From a virus: DNA of 26,945 bases. Both the position numbers and the translations under genes were made by a program. The stretch is taken from the IMG/VR virus record IMGVR_UViG_3300036785_000433, positions 1 through 26,945 of that record; one strand, written 5' to 3'. The notes below the pieces were generated by a model. That model did not search any database, was not told the DNA's origin, and saw only the letters and a program-made list of their open reading frames with translations. Of this stretch, positions 7,313 to 15,416 are shown piece after piece (within the stretch, counting starts at the first letter, position 1; each line of letters opens with the position of its first letter).

Positions 7313-9757
7313 TTAGGCGGCGGCGAGCTGCTGCTGCTCGATCCGCGGCGGTGCCACGTTGACGTCGCCCGCACCCTTGGCGGCGACCGTCACACCCGGC
7401 GGCGGGTTGCGGTGCGTCACGGTGACGTCGACGGAGCCGGAGACCGGCGGGCCGCCGGTGACTTGCATCGGCGCACCTTCCGCCTTTGGATTGAGGGCAG
7501 CGACGTCCTTGCGCAGCTCGCCAATCTCAAAATGCATCGGGTCTTTGCGCCCCTCAAAGGTGCCACCCCATTTCAGCCCCCATTTGGACGCCAGATCGCC
7601 GACATCGGCCGGCAGATCTGTGCTCGTGCTGCCGAGCGGATTGGTTTCTGGGTTGAGATCGATTGCGGTGCCCCACGCGTGCGCTGACCAGCCGGTGCCG
7701 CCACGGATCTTTCGCGGGTTGTAGCCGCCGCCGGACTGCAAGCCGGGATATTCTTTGTAAACATCGTTGATAAAGCCCTGGAACTGGTCAGCCGCGTCTT
7801 TGTTGACTTGCCACTTGGCGCCATTTGGCGCGGTGACCGTTGTCAGATTTTTGCCGGCTTCCTCGGGCGTACCGAAGGCGCCGGTGCGCGCGGCAAAATT
7901 AGCCTGCAGCGAGGCTTGGCTGGGCACATTCTGATTAGCTGGTGTGGGAACATTCTGATCAGGCAGGGTCTTGATGATCGAATTTAACGTGTCGGCGTAA
8001 CCTTTATCGGGGGTATAGCCGCCGGCAACCAGACCGGCGACCTGCTCTTCCGGTGTCTTGCCGGCTCGTGCTTGCGGATATCGTTTGTTGATCAGGTCGC
8101 CATACGCCTGGAATGACTCCTCCATCGAGCCATAGCTGCGCAGATTACCGGCTCCGCCGATGCCGAAATAGTTTTGACCGGGCGCATGGGCACCCCAGCC
8201 ACTCTCGGTTGCCGCCTGCGCCAGGACAACACGCGGATCGAGTCCAGTCTGGGCGGCGACTTGCTGCGCGAGCGGCCATGCTTTTTTGAGGAACTCGGCC
8301 TTATCACCGCTGAACGTCGTTGGACCAGCTCCTGGCGCTATTCTGCCAACGCCGCCATAGAACGGCGTCGCCTCGCCCGAGGGCCGCGGCGGACCGGCCG
8401 GGCCACTCGGCGCTGCGGGCGGGGGATTGGTCGGGCGTCCCGCCCGCCAGTCTTCGAGATTCTTTCCCACTACACCAGGCAGGCTCTTGAGCGTCTCCCA
8501 GCTCTCTTTAGCGGCGTTGATCAGGTCGGGCCAATGCCGCCATGTCTCCTCGATCAGGAGCAACACACCGACGACCGCGCCGAGCGTGCCCAAGAGCCCC
8601 ACGCCGGTGATCCCGGCGCCGGCGCTGATTGCTCCGACGCTGCCGAGCGCGGTGATGACCTGAGCGATCGAGGTCGCGATGCCGACCGCCCATTTGACGG
8701 CGAACAGGGCGGCAATGCCCTCGGCGACGTCCTTGACCGTGTCGAGATGAGTAGTCAGCCAAACGAGAGCGTCTCCGACGTCCTTTATCCCGCCCTCGAC
8801 CTTGTCCCAATCGATACCCTTGATCCAATCCGCAAAGCCAGTGATCAGGCGATTGATCGCGGCGGTGATCTGCGGCTCATGGGTCCGCACGAATTCGGCC
8901 AGCTGGTTGATAAACGGCGTCAGCGCCGTTGCCAGCGTCGTGCCGATCTGCTGCTGAAGATGATCGAAGGAGGTTTCCAGGGCGCCTATAGCTTGCTTGT
9001 AGCGCTGCTGCGCGGCGATCTGGTCGGCGGTCAATTCTGTATATTTCGCCGCTTCGGCGTTGAGCCGCTTATAGGTGTCGGCGAGGCTCTCGCCCGGCTG
9101 TTTGGCGAGCCTGAGAGTCTCGGTCAGGTCAAACAGCGCTTTGCCGCCGAGCCCGACTGCAGCCTTCATCCGGTCGAACGAACCCGGAATGTTGTCGAGT
9201 GCTTGGAGCACCTGGGGCAGCACATCAGCGGTTACACGCAATTTGCCGGTCAGAGGATCGATCACATCGATGCCGAACTTCTTAAACCATGCGTATGTCT
9301 GCGCGTTGCCGGTGGCCGCGTCCCCTAGGGACTGGGTCAATTCCTTGAGTGACTCGGTCATGTTGTCGACTGAGCCCCCGGCGAGCCTAGCCAGATCCTG
9401 GAGCTGCTGCAGCGTTTGCGGGGTGGTGCCGATCTCGTCGGCAGTGCGCTGCAGTGTCAGGCCGAATTGCCCCCAGGTCTCGACCAGCTTGGCGATTCCG
9501 GCGATCGATGCCGCACTCGTCAGAGCCCCAAGCACGGGCACGATGCGGATCATCGAGCTGAATGCGTCGAGCGCAGTGCGGGCGATATTCTTGAACCCGT
9601 CGGCGATCTTGCCGAGCCCGGAGAGATCGACGAATTTCTGGACCGCGCGCGCCTGGCGCTCCATCGGTGCGCGCATTTGCTCGATGCGTTTGTTGATCGC
9701 CTCGATCTGCTTGGTCGCCTGGTCGACGACGGAGAAGGTTACACTGTAGCCCGCCAT
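7313..9757 (-). CDS. Tape measure protein with GH73 glucosaminidase and M15 peptidase domains
   Basis: This is an 814-residue tape measure protein, which sets tail length and may enter the cell envelope at ejection. Residues 1-340 are helical with coiled-coil and amphipathic parts. About 344-403 are strongly hydrophobic, Gly/Ala/Val-rich segments suited to membrane insertion. A Pro-rich linker (about 441-465) leads to two wall-cutting domains. The first (about 486-600) is GH73-like: VVLAQAATESGWGAHAPGQN has the likely catalytic Glu518, followed by NYFGIGG. The second (about 640-745) is an M15/VanY-type peptidase: SAHAWGTAIDLN gives zinc ligands H693 and D700, and DPMHFE gives H742. A short beta-type tail follows. 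The start is the ATG after the chaperone's long-form stop; the stop directly precedes the next start. Carrying two hydrolases is notable for a Mu-type tail. Confidence 0.94.
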   Translation of the reverse strand: MAGYSVTFSVVDQATKQIEAINKRIEQMRAPMERQARAVQKFVDLSGLGKIADGFKNIARTALDAFSSMIRIVPVLGALTSAASIAGIAKLVETWGQFGLTLQRTADEIGTTPQTLQQLQDLARLAGGSVDNMTESLKELTQSLGDAATGNAQTYAWFKKFGIDVIDPLTGKLRVTADVLPQVLQALDNIPGSFDRMKAAVGLGGKALFDLTETLRLAKQPGESLADTYKRLNAEAAKYTELTADQIAAQQRYKQAIGALETSFDHLQQQIGTTLATALTPFINQLAEFVRTHEPQITAAINRLITGFADWIKGIDWDKVEGGIKDVGDALVWLTTHLDTVKDVAEGIAALFAVKWAVGIATSIAQVITALGSVGAISAGAGITGVGLLGTLGAVVGVLLLIEETWRHWPDLINAAKESWETLKSLPGVVGKNLEDWRAGRPTNPPPAAPSGPAGPPRPSGEATPFYGGVGRIAPGAGPTTFSGDKAEFLKKAWPLAQQVAAQTGLDPRVVLAQAATESGWGAHAPGQNYFGIGGAGNLRSYGSMEESFQAYGDLINKRYPQARAGKTPEEQVAGLVAGGYTPDKGYADTLNSIIKTLPDQNVPTPANQNVPSQASLQANFAARTGAFGTPEEAGKNLTTVTAPNGAKWQVNKDAADQFQGFINDVYKEYPGLQSGGGYNPRKIRGGTGWSAHAWGTAIDLNPETNPLGSTSTDLPADVGDLASKWGLKWGGTFEGRKDPMHFEIGELRKDVAALNPKAEGAPMQVTGGPPVSGSVDVTVTHRNPPPGVTVAAKGAGDVNVAPPRIEQQQLAAA

Positions 9758-10227
9758 TTATTCCTCAGCCGCGCTCCGCTCGCGGGCAATGATCCGATTG
9801 GCCTGATCCAGCCACCAGACGAGTTGCGTGCCAGTAAGCGACCATGCGTCGTGCGGCGACCAATGCCAGAACCGCGCCAGGTCGGCGATCAGGTCTCGCC
9901 AGTTCGCGGGCCACCGCTGATAAAGGCCGATAAAAAATCGGCGGCCTCGCGGACTTGGCCGATCCGCATGCGGTCGACAACTTGGCGCGGCAGGCCCGAG
10001 CATTGACTCACCAGTGAGGCCTGATATTTACGTAAAGTATGCACATTGACCGAGCCGGCAAGCTCGCTTTCGGCGCGCTCGACCTGGTGGTGGGTCGGTT
10101 CTTCGAGGTGCAGGCTCTCATACGTGTTGTTGTTCCACTCGATCGGCGGGTCTATGACCATGTCGAGCGTGCGCGGCGCGTCGTCGTCGCTGCGTCTCTG
10201 CCCGTTGGTCACCGCGGTGTTGAGCAT
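9758..10227 (-). CDS. Tail assembly chaperone, frameshifted long form (GT)
   Basis: Frame zero reads GAT TTT TTA; slipping back one base continues as TTT TTT ATC GGC CTT. This joins the gp41-like region to a 3' extension. It reads IGLYQRWPANWRDLIADLAR, then FWHWSPHDAWSLTGTQLVWWLDQANRI, typical of the T part of chaperones ('L-x-W-x-x-x-(E/D)-x-x-x-L-x-x-x-x-L-x-x-W-L-x-x-A'). The extension has no good start of its own: the first M of its open frame lies inside the upstream gene and the ORF makes sense only as a fusion. It ends directly at the tape measure start, as expected. The product should be about 156 residues. Confidence 0.85.
9889..10227 (-). CDS. Tail assembly chaperone, short form (Mu gp41-like, G)
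   Basis: This 112-residue protein carries 'LDMVIDPPIEWNNNTYESLHLEEPTHHQVERAE' (split here at about residues 22-54), the usual 'I-x-L-x-x-P-(I/V)-x-x-x-G-x-x-(Y/V)-x-x-(L)-x-L-x-x-P' form of Mu gp41-type tail assembly chaperones. Then come VNVHTLRKYQASLVSQCSGLP and 'VDRMRIGQVREAADFLSAF'. It should bind the tape measure and help the tube form around it. It starts in a TAATG overlap with the tube stop. Near the end it contains the slippery heptamer TTTTTTA (minus strand, 9937-9931), where ribosomes can shift back one base into the frame covering 9758-9936. The short form then ends with ISGGPRTGET. Confidence 0.9.
   Translation of the reverse strand: MLNTAVTNGQRRSDDDAPRTLDMVIDPPIEWNNNTYESLHLEEPTHHQVERAESELAGSVNVHTLRKYQASLVSQCSGLPRQVVDRMRIGQVREAADFLSAFISGGPRTGET
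9931..9937 (-). promoter_or_regulatory. Programmed -1 frameshift site TTTTTTA
   Basis: The heptamer T TTT TTA in frame zero has the X XXY YYZ form, the same as the HIV-1 slippery sequence. It lies inside a perfect 6-bp inverted repeat (GCCGAT and ATCGGC around five T residues), and a small GGCC/GGCC stem can form just downstream. The position, about 15 codons before the zero-frame stop and in front of a conserved extension, matches the known G/GT arrangement in tailed phages. Confidence 0.82.
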
Positions 10228-10598
10228 TACGCTGTGGACTCCCCGACCGTCTGCCCGTCGAAGCGGACCTGAAAGGTGCCCTCGGCGGCGCGCACCTCGA
10301 GCGCCGACGTATTCCACATGTTCGCCCCGCCGACAACTTTTCCGTTTGCCAGAGTGACGAGCACCTCGACGCAGCGCATGTCGTTGAAATCAGAAACCGA
10401 GATGGCGCCGCTGTCGCGCAACGTAGCCTCGATATGGCCCTGGAGCGGCACCTCGCTGAAACCGTGCACGCTATCGAGCCCGACGAGCGTCTCGCGCTTC
10501 CACCGCGCCGGCGACCAGGTAACGTCACTGACCACCATGTAGGCGGTGCCGTCGATTGTCAGACCGGTGATACCGGCTAGTCTTTCACAGGCGGGCAT
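10227..10598 (-). CDS. Tail tube protein (Mu gpM-like)
   Basis: This is a 123-residue tail tube subunit. ITGLTIDGTAYMVVSDVTWS, then SVHGFSEVPLQGHIEATLRD and ISVSDFNDMRCVEVLVTLANG, with a final 'LEVRAAEGTFQVRFDG', follow the Phage_tube_2 (Mu gp40/M) pattern of a small beta-barrel. The protein stacks in rings inside the sheath and forms the DNA channel. The ATG has AGGTGA upstream in an 8-nt spacer after the sheath stop. The stop TAA overlaps the chaperone start (TAATG). Confidence 0.92.
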   Translation of the reverse strand: MPACERLAGITGLTIDGTAYMVVSDVTWSPARWKRETLVGLDSVHGFSEVPLQGHIEATLRDSGAISVSDFNDMRCVEVLVTLANGKVVGGANMWNTSALEVRAAEGTFQVRFDGQTVGESTA

Positions 10599-10606
10599 AG
10601 GTCACC

Positions 10607-12088
10607 TCACGATTTGCGGAATTGCAGCAGGATGGCGATCTGGCGCAGCTGTTGGACCAGGTCGACCGGAGCGAGCACTTTGACGAGCCCCTGACCGGCA
10701 TTCTCGACGACGATGTTCTGCGCGAAGATCGTGCTGTTCTGCACATAGCCCGCCGCCTCGAGCGCTCGATATTCGCTGATCGTCGAGGCCTTGATCATTA
10801 GCGCGTTGACGCAATTCGAGCCGGCCAGTATCTGCGTCTGATCGCTGACCAGCTTCTTGCGGGCGTATCGGGTCAAGAGATAGTTCGCCAGATCGCGCGC
10901 CACGAACATCAAGCCGTACATCGTCTCGACATCGAGATAACTGTCGTCGTTGGCGCCTGCGGCATTCTTTTGATAGGTCGTCGCCATCCGCTCGATCGTG
11001 ACCGTACCGTCGTCGCCGACGCGGTAGGTCGACATGCCGTCGTAGAGCAGCGTGTTGCGCTCGCCCAAGGTCCAGCGCGACGGGATCGGCGGCGCCTTGA
11101 GCTGGGTGCCGATATACTGCAATGGCAGACCGGGATCGACGCGCAATGAGGCGGCACAATAGGCGCCGATCTGCGAGGCCCAGACCCAGGGCGGATCGGG
11201 CGAATCGTTGTAGGCGATGATCGACATGTGCTGATCGTTGAGCCCTTGGCCGAACGCCGTGCACACGCCGAGCGTGCCTTCGAACGCGCTGAAGGCGCCG
11301 CCGTAGAGCATTTCGCTCCAATTCCATCGACCCGTTGCATCCGACAGAAAGTTCTTCATCGCTGTCAAATTCGCGGTGTCGGTGTACGGGGTGACGATGA
11401 AGTCAAAAGTCTGATCGGAGAGATTGGCGAGCCCCGTGGTGATGTCGGGATTGGCGGTGCCGCCGGCCATCGGCGTGATTGTCACGGTGACGCCGGGCGG
11501 CAGGCTTTCGCCGCCGGGCAGGCCCAGATAATTCATCCGCAGATCGATGCTGTTACCGGAGGCACCCTTGTTGATCGCCGTCAGGTCGAGTTCGGCGGGG
11601 GTCGTGCTGTTGACGATCGATGTGACGGCGAGATCGGGATTGGCGACGATTGCCGTGTGCATATTGGTCGCCATCATCGCGGCGGTGTCGGCGGCATAGA
11701 CCGCCGCCTGCACACGGATGCCGCCGATATAGAGGTTGAGCGTCCCGGCGGCGGTTGCCGGTCCGACGAAAAGGACTTTGCCGGTCGCCACGATCGCTGC
11801 AACATTGTCGGCGTAGGGCAATAACCACAGATCGCCGAAGTTGTCGCCGTAGAGGTAATTCTGTGCCATCTGCGCCAGCATCGAGCCGCGCCCGCAGGCC
11901 GTCTGGATCTGGGTGAGCGACTGGACCTCGAACGGCTGCAACGGCGTTGCGGCACCGGCCGTCGCAATCTGCCCGAGCACCAGCGAGCGCTGAAACGTCG
12001 TCGCGGTGTTCGCCTGGCTCGGGTCCATCTCGACATAGACGCCGGGAACCCGGTTGCTGTCGGGGTAATAGGTAAAGTTGATCGCCAT
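10607..12088 (-). CDS. Tail sheath protein (Mu gpL-like)
   Basis: This 493-residue protein is close to the length of Mu gpL. It starts MAINFTYYPDSNRVPGVYVE, the family's 'F-x-x-(I/Y)-P-x-x-x-R-x-PGxYxE' opening. Next come SLVLGQIATAGAATP, DNFGDLWLLPYAD and an Ig-like insertion (about 95-205). The core follows with FDFIVTPYTD, RWNWSEMLYGGAFSAFEGTLG and NDSPDPPWVWASQIGAYCAA. The C-terminal linker part is YLLTRYARKKLVSDQTQIL and VLAPVDLVQQLRQIAILLQF. It polymerises around the inner tube and contracts to drive it through the host envelope. It lies directly before the tube gene, as in all contractile tails of this type. Confidence 0.95.
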   Translation of the reverse strand: MAINFTYYPDSNRVPGVYVEMDPSQANTATTFQRSLVLGQIATAGAATPLQPFEVQSLTQIQTACGRGSMLAQMAQNYLYGDNFGDLWLLPYADNVAAIVATGKVLFVGPATAAGTLNLYIGGIRVQAAVYAADTAAMMATNMHTAIVANPDLAVTSIVNSTTPAELDLTAINKGASGNSIDLRMNYLGLPGGESLPPGVTVTITPMAGGTANPDITTGLANLSDQTFDFIVTPYTDTANLTAMKNFLSDATGRWNWSEMLYGGAFSAFEGTLGVCTAFGQGLNDQHMSIIAYNDSPDPPWVWASQIGAYCAASLRVDPGLPLQYIGTQLKAPPIPSRWTLGERNTLLYDGMSTYRVGDDGTVTIERMATTYQKNAAGANDDSYLDVETMYGLMFVARDLANYLLTRYARKKLVSDQTQILAGSNCVNALMIKASTISEYRALEAAGYVQNSTIFAQNIVVENAGQGLVKVLAPVDLVQQLRQIAILLQFRKS

Positions 12089-12273
12089 CAGGCGGCACTC
12101 CCCTCGGGCCGGCGCCGCTGCGGCGCCTCGGCGGTGACGACCTCGACGTCGCCATCACGGATGCGGCGGCGCCAATATTGGTTGTCCGGCACCTCGCGGC
12201 CCTCGGCTGGCAGCAGCTCGTAGGGTGGTGTCGGGTGGCGCACGGCGCGACCCGCGGCGGGCTTCACTTTCAT
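12088..12273 (-). CDS. DUF2635 / Mu gp38-like small tail protein
   Basis: This is a 61-residue basic protein. MKVKPAAGRAVRHP, then ELLPAEGREVPDNQYWRRR and LRDGDV-like IRDGDVEVV, matches the DUF2635 pattern 'KPAxGRxVRxP...LPxxGxxVPxxxxWxRRxxDGDV'. Proteins of this family lie just before the sheath gene in Mu and relatives, as here. Their role in tail assembly is not established. Translation starts after a near-perfect AGGAGG, and the stop overlaps the sheath start (TGATG). Confidence 0.9.
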   Translation of the reverse strand: MKVKPAAGRAVRHPTPPYELLPAEGREVPDNQYWRRRIRDGDVEVVTAEAPQRRRPEGSAA

Positions 12274-12278
12274 CCGTT

Positions 12279-12284
12279 CCTCCT
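12279..12284 (-). promoter_or_regulatory. Strong Shine-Dalgarno for the tail module
   Basis: The minus strand reads AAAGGAGGAACGG directly before ATG 12273. AGGAGG (12284-12279) lies 5 nt from the start. It is the best ribosome site in the window and stands at the boundary between the accessory cassette and the Mu-like tail genes, so it may reset translation after the cassette. Confidence 0.75.
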
Positions 12285-12289
12285 TTTAA

Positions 12290-12460
12290 CTACTGATGCG
12301 CTCGGTCATCGTTGGCCGCCGACAACAGCTCGATCAGCCAGTCGTACCACGGCCGAGATTGCGAATAGTCGAGCCGCTGCGACCAATACAAGCAGGCGGC
12401 AATGGCTATCTCGATCATGCACGCGTAGTAAATCTCATTCATCGCGACCCATTTCTCCAT
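12290..12460 (-). CDS. 56-residue single-pass membrane-type small protein
   Basis: A 56-codon frame begins at ATG 12460, overlapping the previous stop as TGATG, and ends at TAG 12292-12290. The peptide starts MEKWVAMNEIYY. It has a hydrophobic stretch at about residues 11-26 (YYACMIEIAIAACLYW) and then a polar tail with aromatic residues (RPWYDWLIELL) and a charged end. The hydrophobic run could be one membrane helix, though it contains a Glu. It is coupled to the propeller-like gene before it and followed by a very strong ribosome site for the DUF2635 gene. It could be a small membrane partner of the exported cassette or a lysis-related protein; the sequence does not decide. Confidence 0.6.
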   Translation of the reverse strand: MEKWVAMNEIYYACMIEIAIAACLYWSQRLDYSQSRPWYDWLIELLSAANDDRAHQ

Positions 12461-13752
12461 CACGAGATCGTCACCGGCACCATGGTCAGCGTATAAGACC
12501 CAGTACTGTGAGGAGCCTGGTCATTGTAGTCGCCACAGCAGGTAATCATCGCCGTTGCTCCACCGTCCACCTGTAATGATTTCGGCATGATGTTAGGATT
12601 GTAAAGTCCGCGCCCCCCCGTTCCCACCGGGGCATTCCACACTTTCGACGCGCCCGCTAACAGGGTCCACGGCCCCCACAGTTTGGTCGACTGCCATATA
12701 TCCCACTGCGTCGTCGAAGAGTCCTCGACCAGATTATTTACAATCGCCGGATACCACCACTGGATGTGTATATAGCATCCGAACTTCGGGAGATACTGCA
12801 CGCCGTTGCTGCTGACCTGGAGCGAGTTCCCGCTGGGACTTGGGTTGATCAGCGGCTGCGCGCTCGCCCACCCGGCAGACCCCGATGGTGTCCAGGCAGC
12901 AGGCTGCGAACCGTCGCCACCCTGATAATAGCTCCAGTCTGCGGCATTGAGATTGGGCAGATTAGCAATCGACACCCGGCCCAAAAACAACTTGCTACCG
13001 TTGTTCCAGAAGCCATCGTTCGAGACCGCATAGACAAATTGGTCATTGCCATCGACAGGGGTGACCGTACCGGGATAAGGAGAGTCCTTGCCGTATTGCA
13101 CGAACCAGCAGGTGTTGTTGACGTTCCCGGCAAACATCGGCGCGGCATAAGGCTGCGCCGTGGAGGGCGGCTGCGGCGTCCAGGCCCCAGTCGCGCCTGC
13201 AACAGTAGCTTTGATGATCTGCATGTTCGCCGACGACTGCTTGCACGCAATCCCCGTGCCGCCAGGGGTGCCGTACTTCTGCCGGGCCGCCGTGCCATAG
13301 AGCACGCCATTGACCGAGATCAGCCCCATCGCCTTATAGGCTACATTGCTGCCGTCCGAGCCAGATTGGGAGGCCGTGCCCCAAGCCTGCATCTTGTTGA
13401 CGCTGCTGCCGGTAAACGTTGTGGTATAGTCCGACAGCAAGCTGACTTCGAGGTTCGACGAAGGTGCGGCGTCCTGCCACCCGAACGAGTCGTCGTTAAC
13501 CGCATAGATCTTATCGTCACTGGCCCAGGTGTTGGCCCACACGTCCGAGCTGATGTAGTTAGTCGAATATCCGCCTGGTCTAGTGTTGGACTTAGACACA
13601 GTGCCGTAGTTCACCGTGGTGAAATAGCCGGGCAGCACCGGAGATGCCATGCCTCCACCAAGTCTCGACACCCGGCCGAGCGACGGCGTTGCCACGAGCA
13701 ACCCCCCGGCTCCGCCGAGCGCCACCCGTCTAGTCAGGCTCCTGCGTTCCAT
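12460..13752 (-). CDS. Tat-signal beta-propeller-like protein (DUF4185-like)
   Basis: This is a 430-residue protein that begins MERRSLTRRVALGGAGGLLV, with a twin-arginine-type signal: T-R-R-V-A-L followed by a weakly hydrophobic run. The mature part has repeated blade-like sections with Trp, Asp and Gly, including DDKIYAVNDDSFGW, NDQFVYAVSNDGFWNNG, LFLGRVSIANLPNLNAADW, WDIWQSTKLWGPWTLL and the end GLYNPNIMPKSLQVDGG with MITCCGDY. This layout resembles DUF4185-type, glycoside hydrolase-like five-bladed propellers. No activity can be assigned. Five cysteines are present. The start has no strong Shine-Dalgarno and lies 10 nt after the previous stop; the open frame extends further upstream, but the Tat-like N-terminus supports 13752. 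Its stop overlaps the next ORF (TGATG). A polysaccharide-binding or cleaving role at the cell surface is the best guess. Confidence 0.75.
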   Translation of the reverse strand: MERRSLTRRVALGGAGGLLVATPSLGRVSRLGGGMASPVLPGYFTTVNYGTVSKSNTRPGGYSTNYISSDVWANTWASDDKIYAVNDDSFGWQDAAPSSNLEVSLLSDYTTTFTGSSVNKMQAWGTASQSGSDGSNVAYKAMGLISVNGVLYGTAARQKYGTPGGTGIACKQSSANMQIIKATVAGATGAWTPQPPSTAQPYAAPMFAGNVNNTCWFVQYGKDSPYPGTVTPVDGNDQFVYAVSNDGFWNNGSKLFLGRVSIANLPNLNAADWSYYQGGDGSQPAAWTPSGSAGWASAQPLINPSPSGNSLQVSSNGVQYLPKFGCYIHIQWWYPAIVNNLVEDSSTTQWDIWQSTKLWGPWTLLAGASKVWNAPVGTGGRGLYNPNIMPKSLQVDGGATAMITCCGDYNDQAPHSTGSYTLTMVPVTIS

Positions 13753-13762
13753 GATGAATACA

Positions 13763-14869
13763 TCATTTATAGGTGGCGATCGCTGTAATAGGGGTCTGGT
13801 TGGCGTTTGCGGTCCAAGTCGGGTTGGCCAGCGCCGCCGTGGTCTGGATCTGATACGCAAAAGATCCGCCGTAGCTCGTCGACGAACTAACATAAGGCAC
13901 GGTGTCGGTTATGATGAAAGGCGCGGTGATGCTGTTGATCGTGCCGGCATTTGATGCAAACTGCGTAACGGCGACAACCAACTGGTTCGCCGACCCCGGC
14001 GTCGCCGTGGCATTGGGCCAGGTCGTCGCACCTGGCGCCAGAATTGGGGTTGTATTGGTTTGATCCAGTCCAGGCGTAGCGCTTCCGCCACTGAATGCAG
14101 CGACAAAGAGCGCACAATAATTACCAGTGAACGTGAAGGTATGCGATGCCCCAACGGTCGGACTGTAAACATGGTATACAAGGATCTTGTAACCGCCCCC
14201 GCTGGGATCGTAGGAAATATCCTGTGTCCAGGTAGGATTGCCGGCGCCGCCATTGACGCTGTCGGAGAGAATGTTGGTGCCGGTCGATGTAGCGTAATTC
14301 GCCACGTAGACGACGATCAGCTTGGCCCCGACCGTGCTTATCGCGGTGCTCGGGCCGCACGCAGCTGTCCCGGTCCCGTGGACTGCCGTGTGTGCGTTCG
14401 GAACCAAGACAAAAGGCCCGGCAGCGGCGGTGCTGGTCAATACGACAACCTGGGTGAATGGCGAGCCGGTGGCACCGGCTTGAGTCGCAATCAGATGCAC
14501 GCAATAGGTGCCCGGCGCCAGGTTCGCTACTGCGGTCTGCAGATTACCGCTGACAATCTGGAAGTTCGATGCCAGGACAGAAACAGCCCCTGAAAAACAA
14601 CTATCTCCAGACACGGCATTTGATAGGGTTGTCGTCCCGGTAAACGCCGGAGCTGCCGGGCTCATCGTCACGGCGACCGCGGCAATCGTCGTCGCCGCCG
14701 CCGCGGTGCTGCTAAAGGACGCACTCGACGGAGCAACCGACGCGATGCTTTGCCCGCCCCCGGCAGGCTGCTTCCCCACACCGACCGGCAGAAACTGCGC
14801 GCGAAGCGACAAACCGAAGACAATCGCCCCGATCAGCACCGCATAGCACAGGAAATGACGGAACTTCAT
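13763..14869 (-). CDS. Exported Ig-like, beta-rich protein with signal or anchor
   Basis: This is a 368-residue protein. Residues 1-24 (MKFRHFL then a hydrophobic run to SLRAQ) look like a signal peptide or a signal anchor; the cleavage site is not as clear as in the neighbours. Residues about 60-146 resemble an Ig or cadherin-like repeat: FTGTTTLSNAVSGDSCFSGA, then LAPGTYCVHLIATQAG and SPFTQVVVLT. The rest (about 160-368) is a beta-sandwich type domain with 'KLIVVYVANYAT', 'WTQDISYDPSGGGYKILVYH' and 'HTFTFTGNYCALFVAAFSGG', the layout of phage-borne adhesin-like domains. There are four cysteines in the predicted mature part. The start overlaps the preceding stop by one base (TGATG). A binding role at a cell surface is likely but not shown. 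A longer frame to 15523 is a shadow through the upstream gene. Confidence 0.75.
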   Translation of the reverse strand: MKFRHFLCYAVLIGAIVFGLSLRAQFLPVGVGKQPAGGGQSIASVAPSSASFSSTAAAATTIAAVAVTMSPAAPAFTGTTTLSNAVSGDSCFSGAVSVLASNFQIVSGNLQTAVANLAPGTYCVHLIATQAGATGSPFTQVVVLTSTAAAGPFVLVPNAHTAVHGTGTAACGPSTAISTVGAKLIVVYVANYATSTGTNILSDSVNGGAGNPTWTQDISYDPSGGGYKILVYHVYSPTVGASHTFTFTGNYCALFVAAFSGGSATPGLDQTNTTPILAPGATTWPNATATPGSANQLVVAVTQFASNAGTINSITAPFIITDTVPYVSSSTSYGGSFAYQIQTTAALANPTWTANANQTPITAIATYK

Positions 14870-15408
14870 CAGCCGCAATCCCCGCCCACATCGACCACCC
14901 CCGCAGCGCCGCTGGTCTCCTGCCGTATCCAGATGATCGAATACTGCGCCCTGGTCCGTACCGTGGTGCAGGCCGAATGGACAGTGCCGGTGCCGGCGGC
15001 AATGGTCGCCAGCCCGGCGCCGACCGCGACCACCGCGACGTTGCATCCCACCGGCCAGCTGCTCAGGATCGACAGCGTGCCCGCCGATGCGCTGTTGTAC
15101 CCGATCGTCCCGCCGCACATCGCCGTCGCCGTCGGGTCGAGATTGCCAGTCGCCGTAACCGCTGCCGGGGATGGCGGAAATACGTTGGCGTTGAACGTGT
15201 TTGTGCCGGTCCAGGTGTTGGTTCCGCCGGTCCCGCCGGTCGGAGCGACCCCGCCATCCTGAACGCCAAGCCCATCGCTGGTCGCAGTGACCATATGCCC
15301 CGAGACAAATGGCGGCGATAGCATATAGGGCGCCCTGGTGTCGGCGGCATAGGCGATGACCGCAGCCAACGCGGACACGCAGACGGCGCCGAGTAGGAAC
15401 TGTTTCAT
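14869..15408 (-). CDS. Exported protein of unknown function with Sec signal peptide
   Basis: This is a 179-residue protein. The start at 15408 has GAGG 7 nt upstream and gives MKQFLLGAVCVSALAAVIAY followed by an A-x-A site at residues 19-21, a clear signal peptide. The mature part starts DTRAPYMLSPPFVSGHMV, then has GTGGTNTWTGTNTFNANVF, a Thr/Asn-Gly pattern often seen in phage fibre linkers, and then a compact domain with four cysteines (AMCGG, VGCNV, SACTT, GDCG). The mix of a fibre-like linker and a secretion signal is odd. The domain near the end, with TLSILSSWPVGCNVAVV and ARAQ-like strands, resembles small beta domains at fibre tips but I cannot name it. The stop overlaps the next start (TGATG). 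Confidence 0.72.
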   Translation of the reverse strand: MKQFLLGAVCVSALAAVIAYAADTRAPYMLSPPFVSGHMVTATSDGLGVQDGGVAPTGGTGGTNTWTGTNTFNANVFPPSPAAVTATGNLDPTATAMCGGTIGYNSASAGTLSILSSWPVGCNVAVVAVGAGLATIAAGTGTVHSACTTVRTRAQYSIIWIRQETSGAAGVVDVGGDCG

Positions 15409-15416
15409 TCGGAACC

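Noticed and set aside
9926-9942. GCCGAT-TTTTT-ATCGGC hairpin as a rho-independent terminator
   Set aside because: The T run is in the loop, not after the stem, and the element is inside a coding region at the frameshift site. A role at the slip site is more likely than termination.
12290-12460. The 56-residue protein as a holin
   Set aside because: It has a possible single membrane helix, but the helix contains a Glu and there is no neighbouring endolysin or spanin gene. I left it as a membrane-type protein of unknown role.
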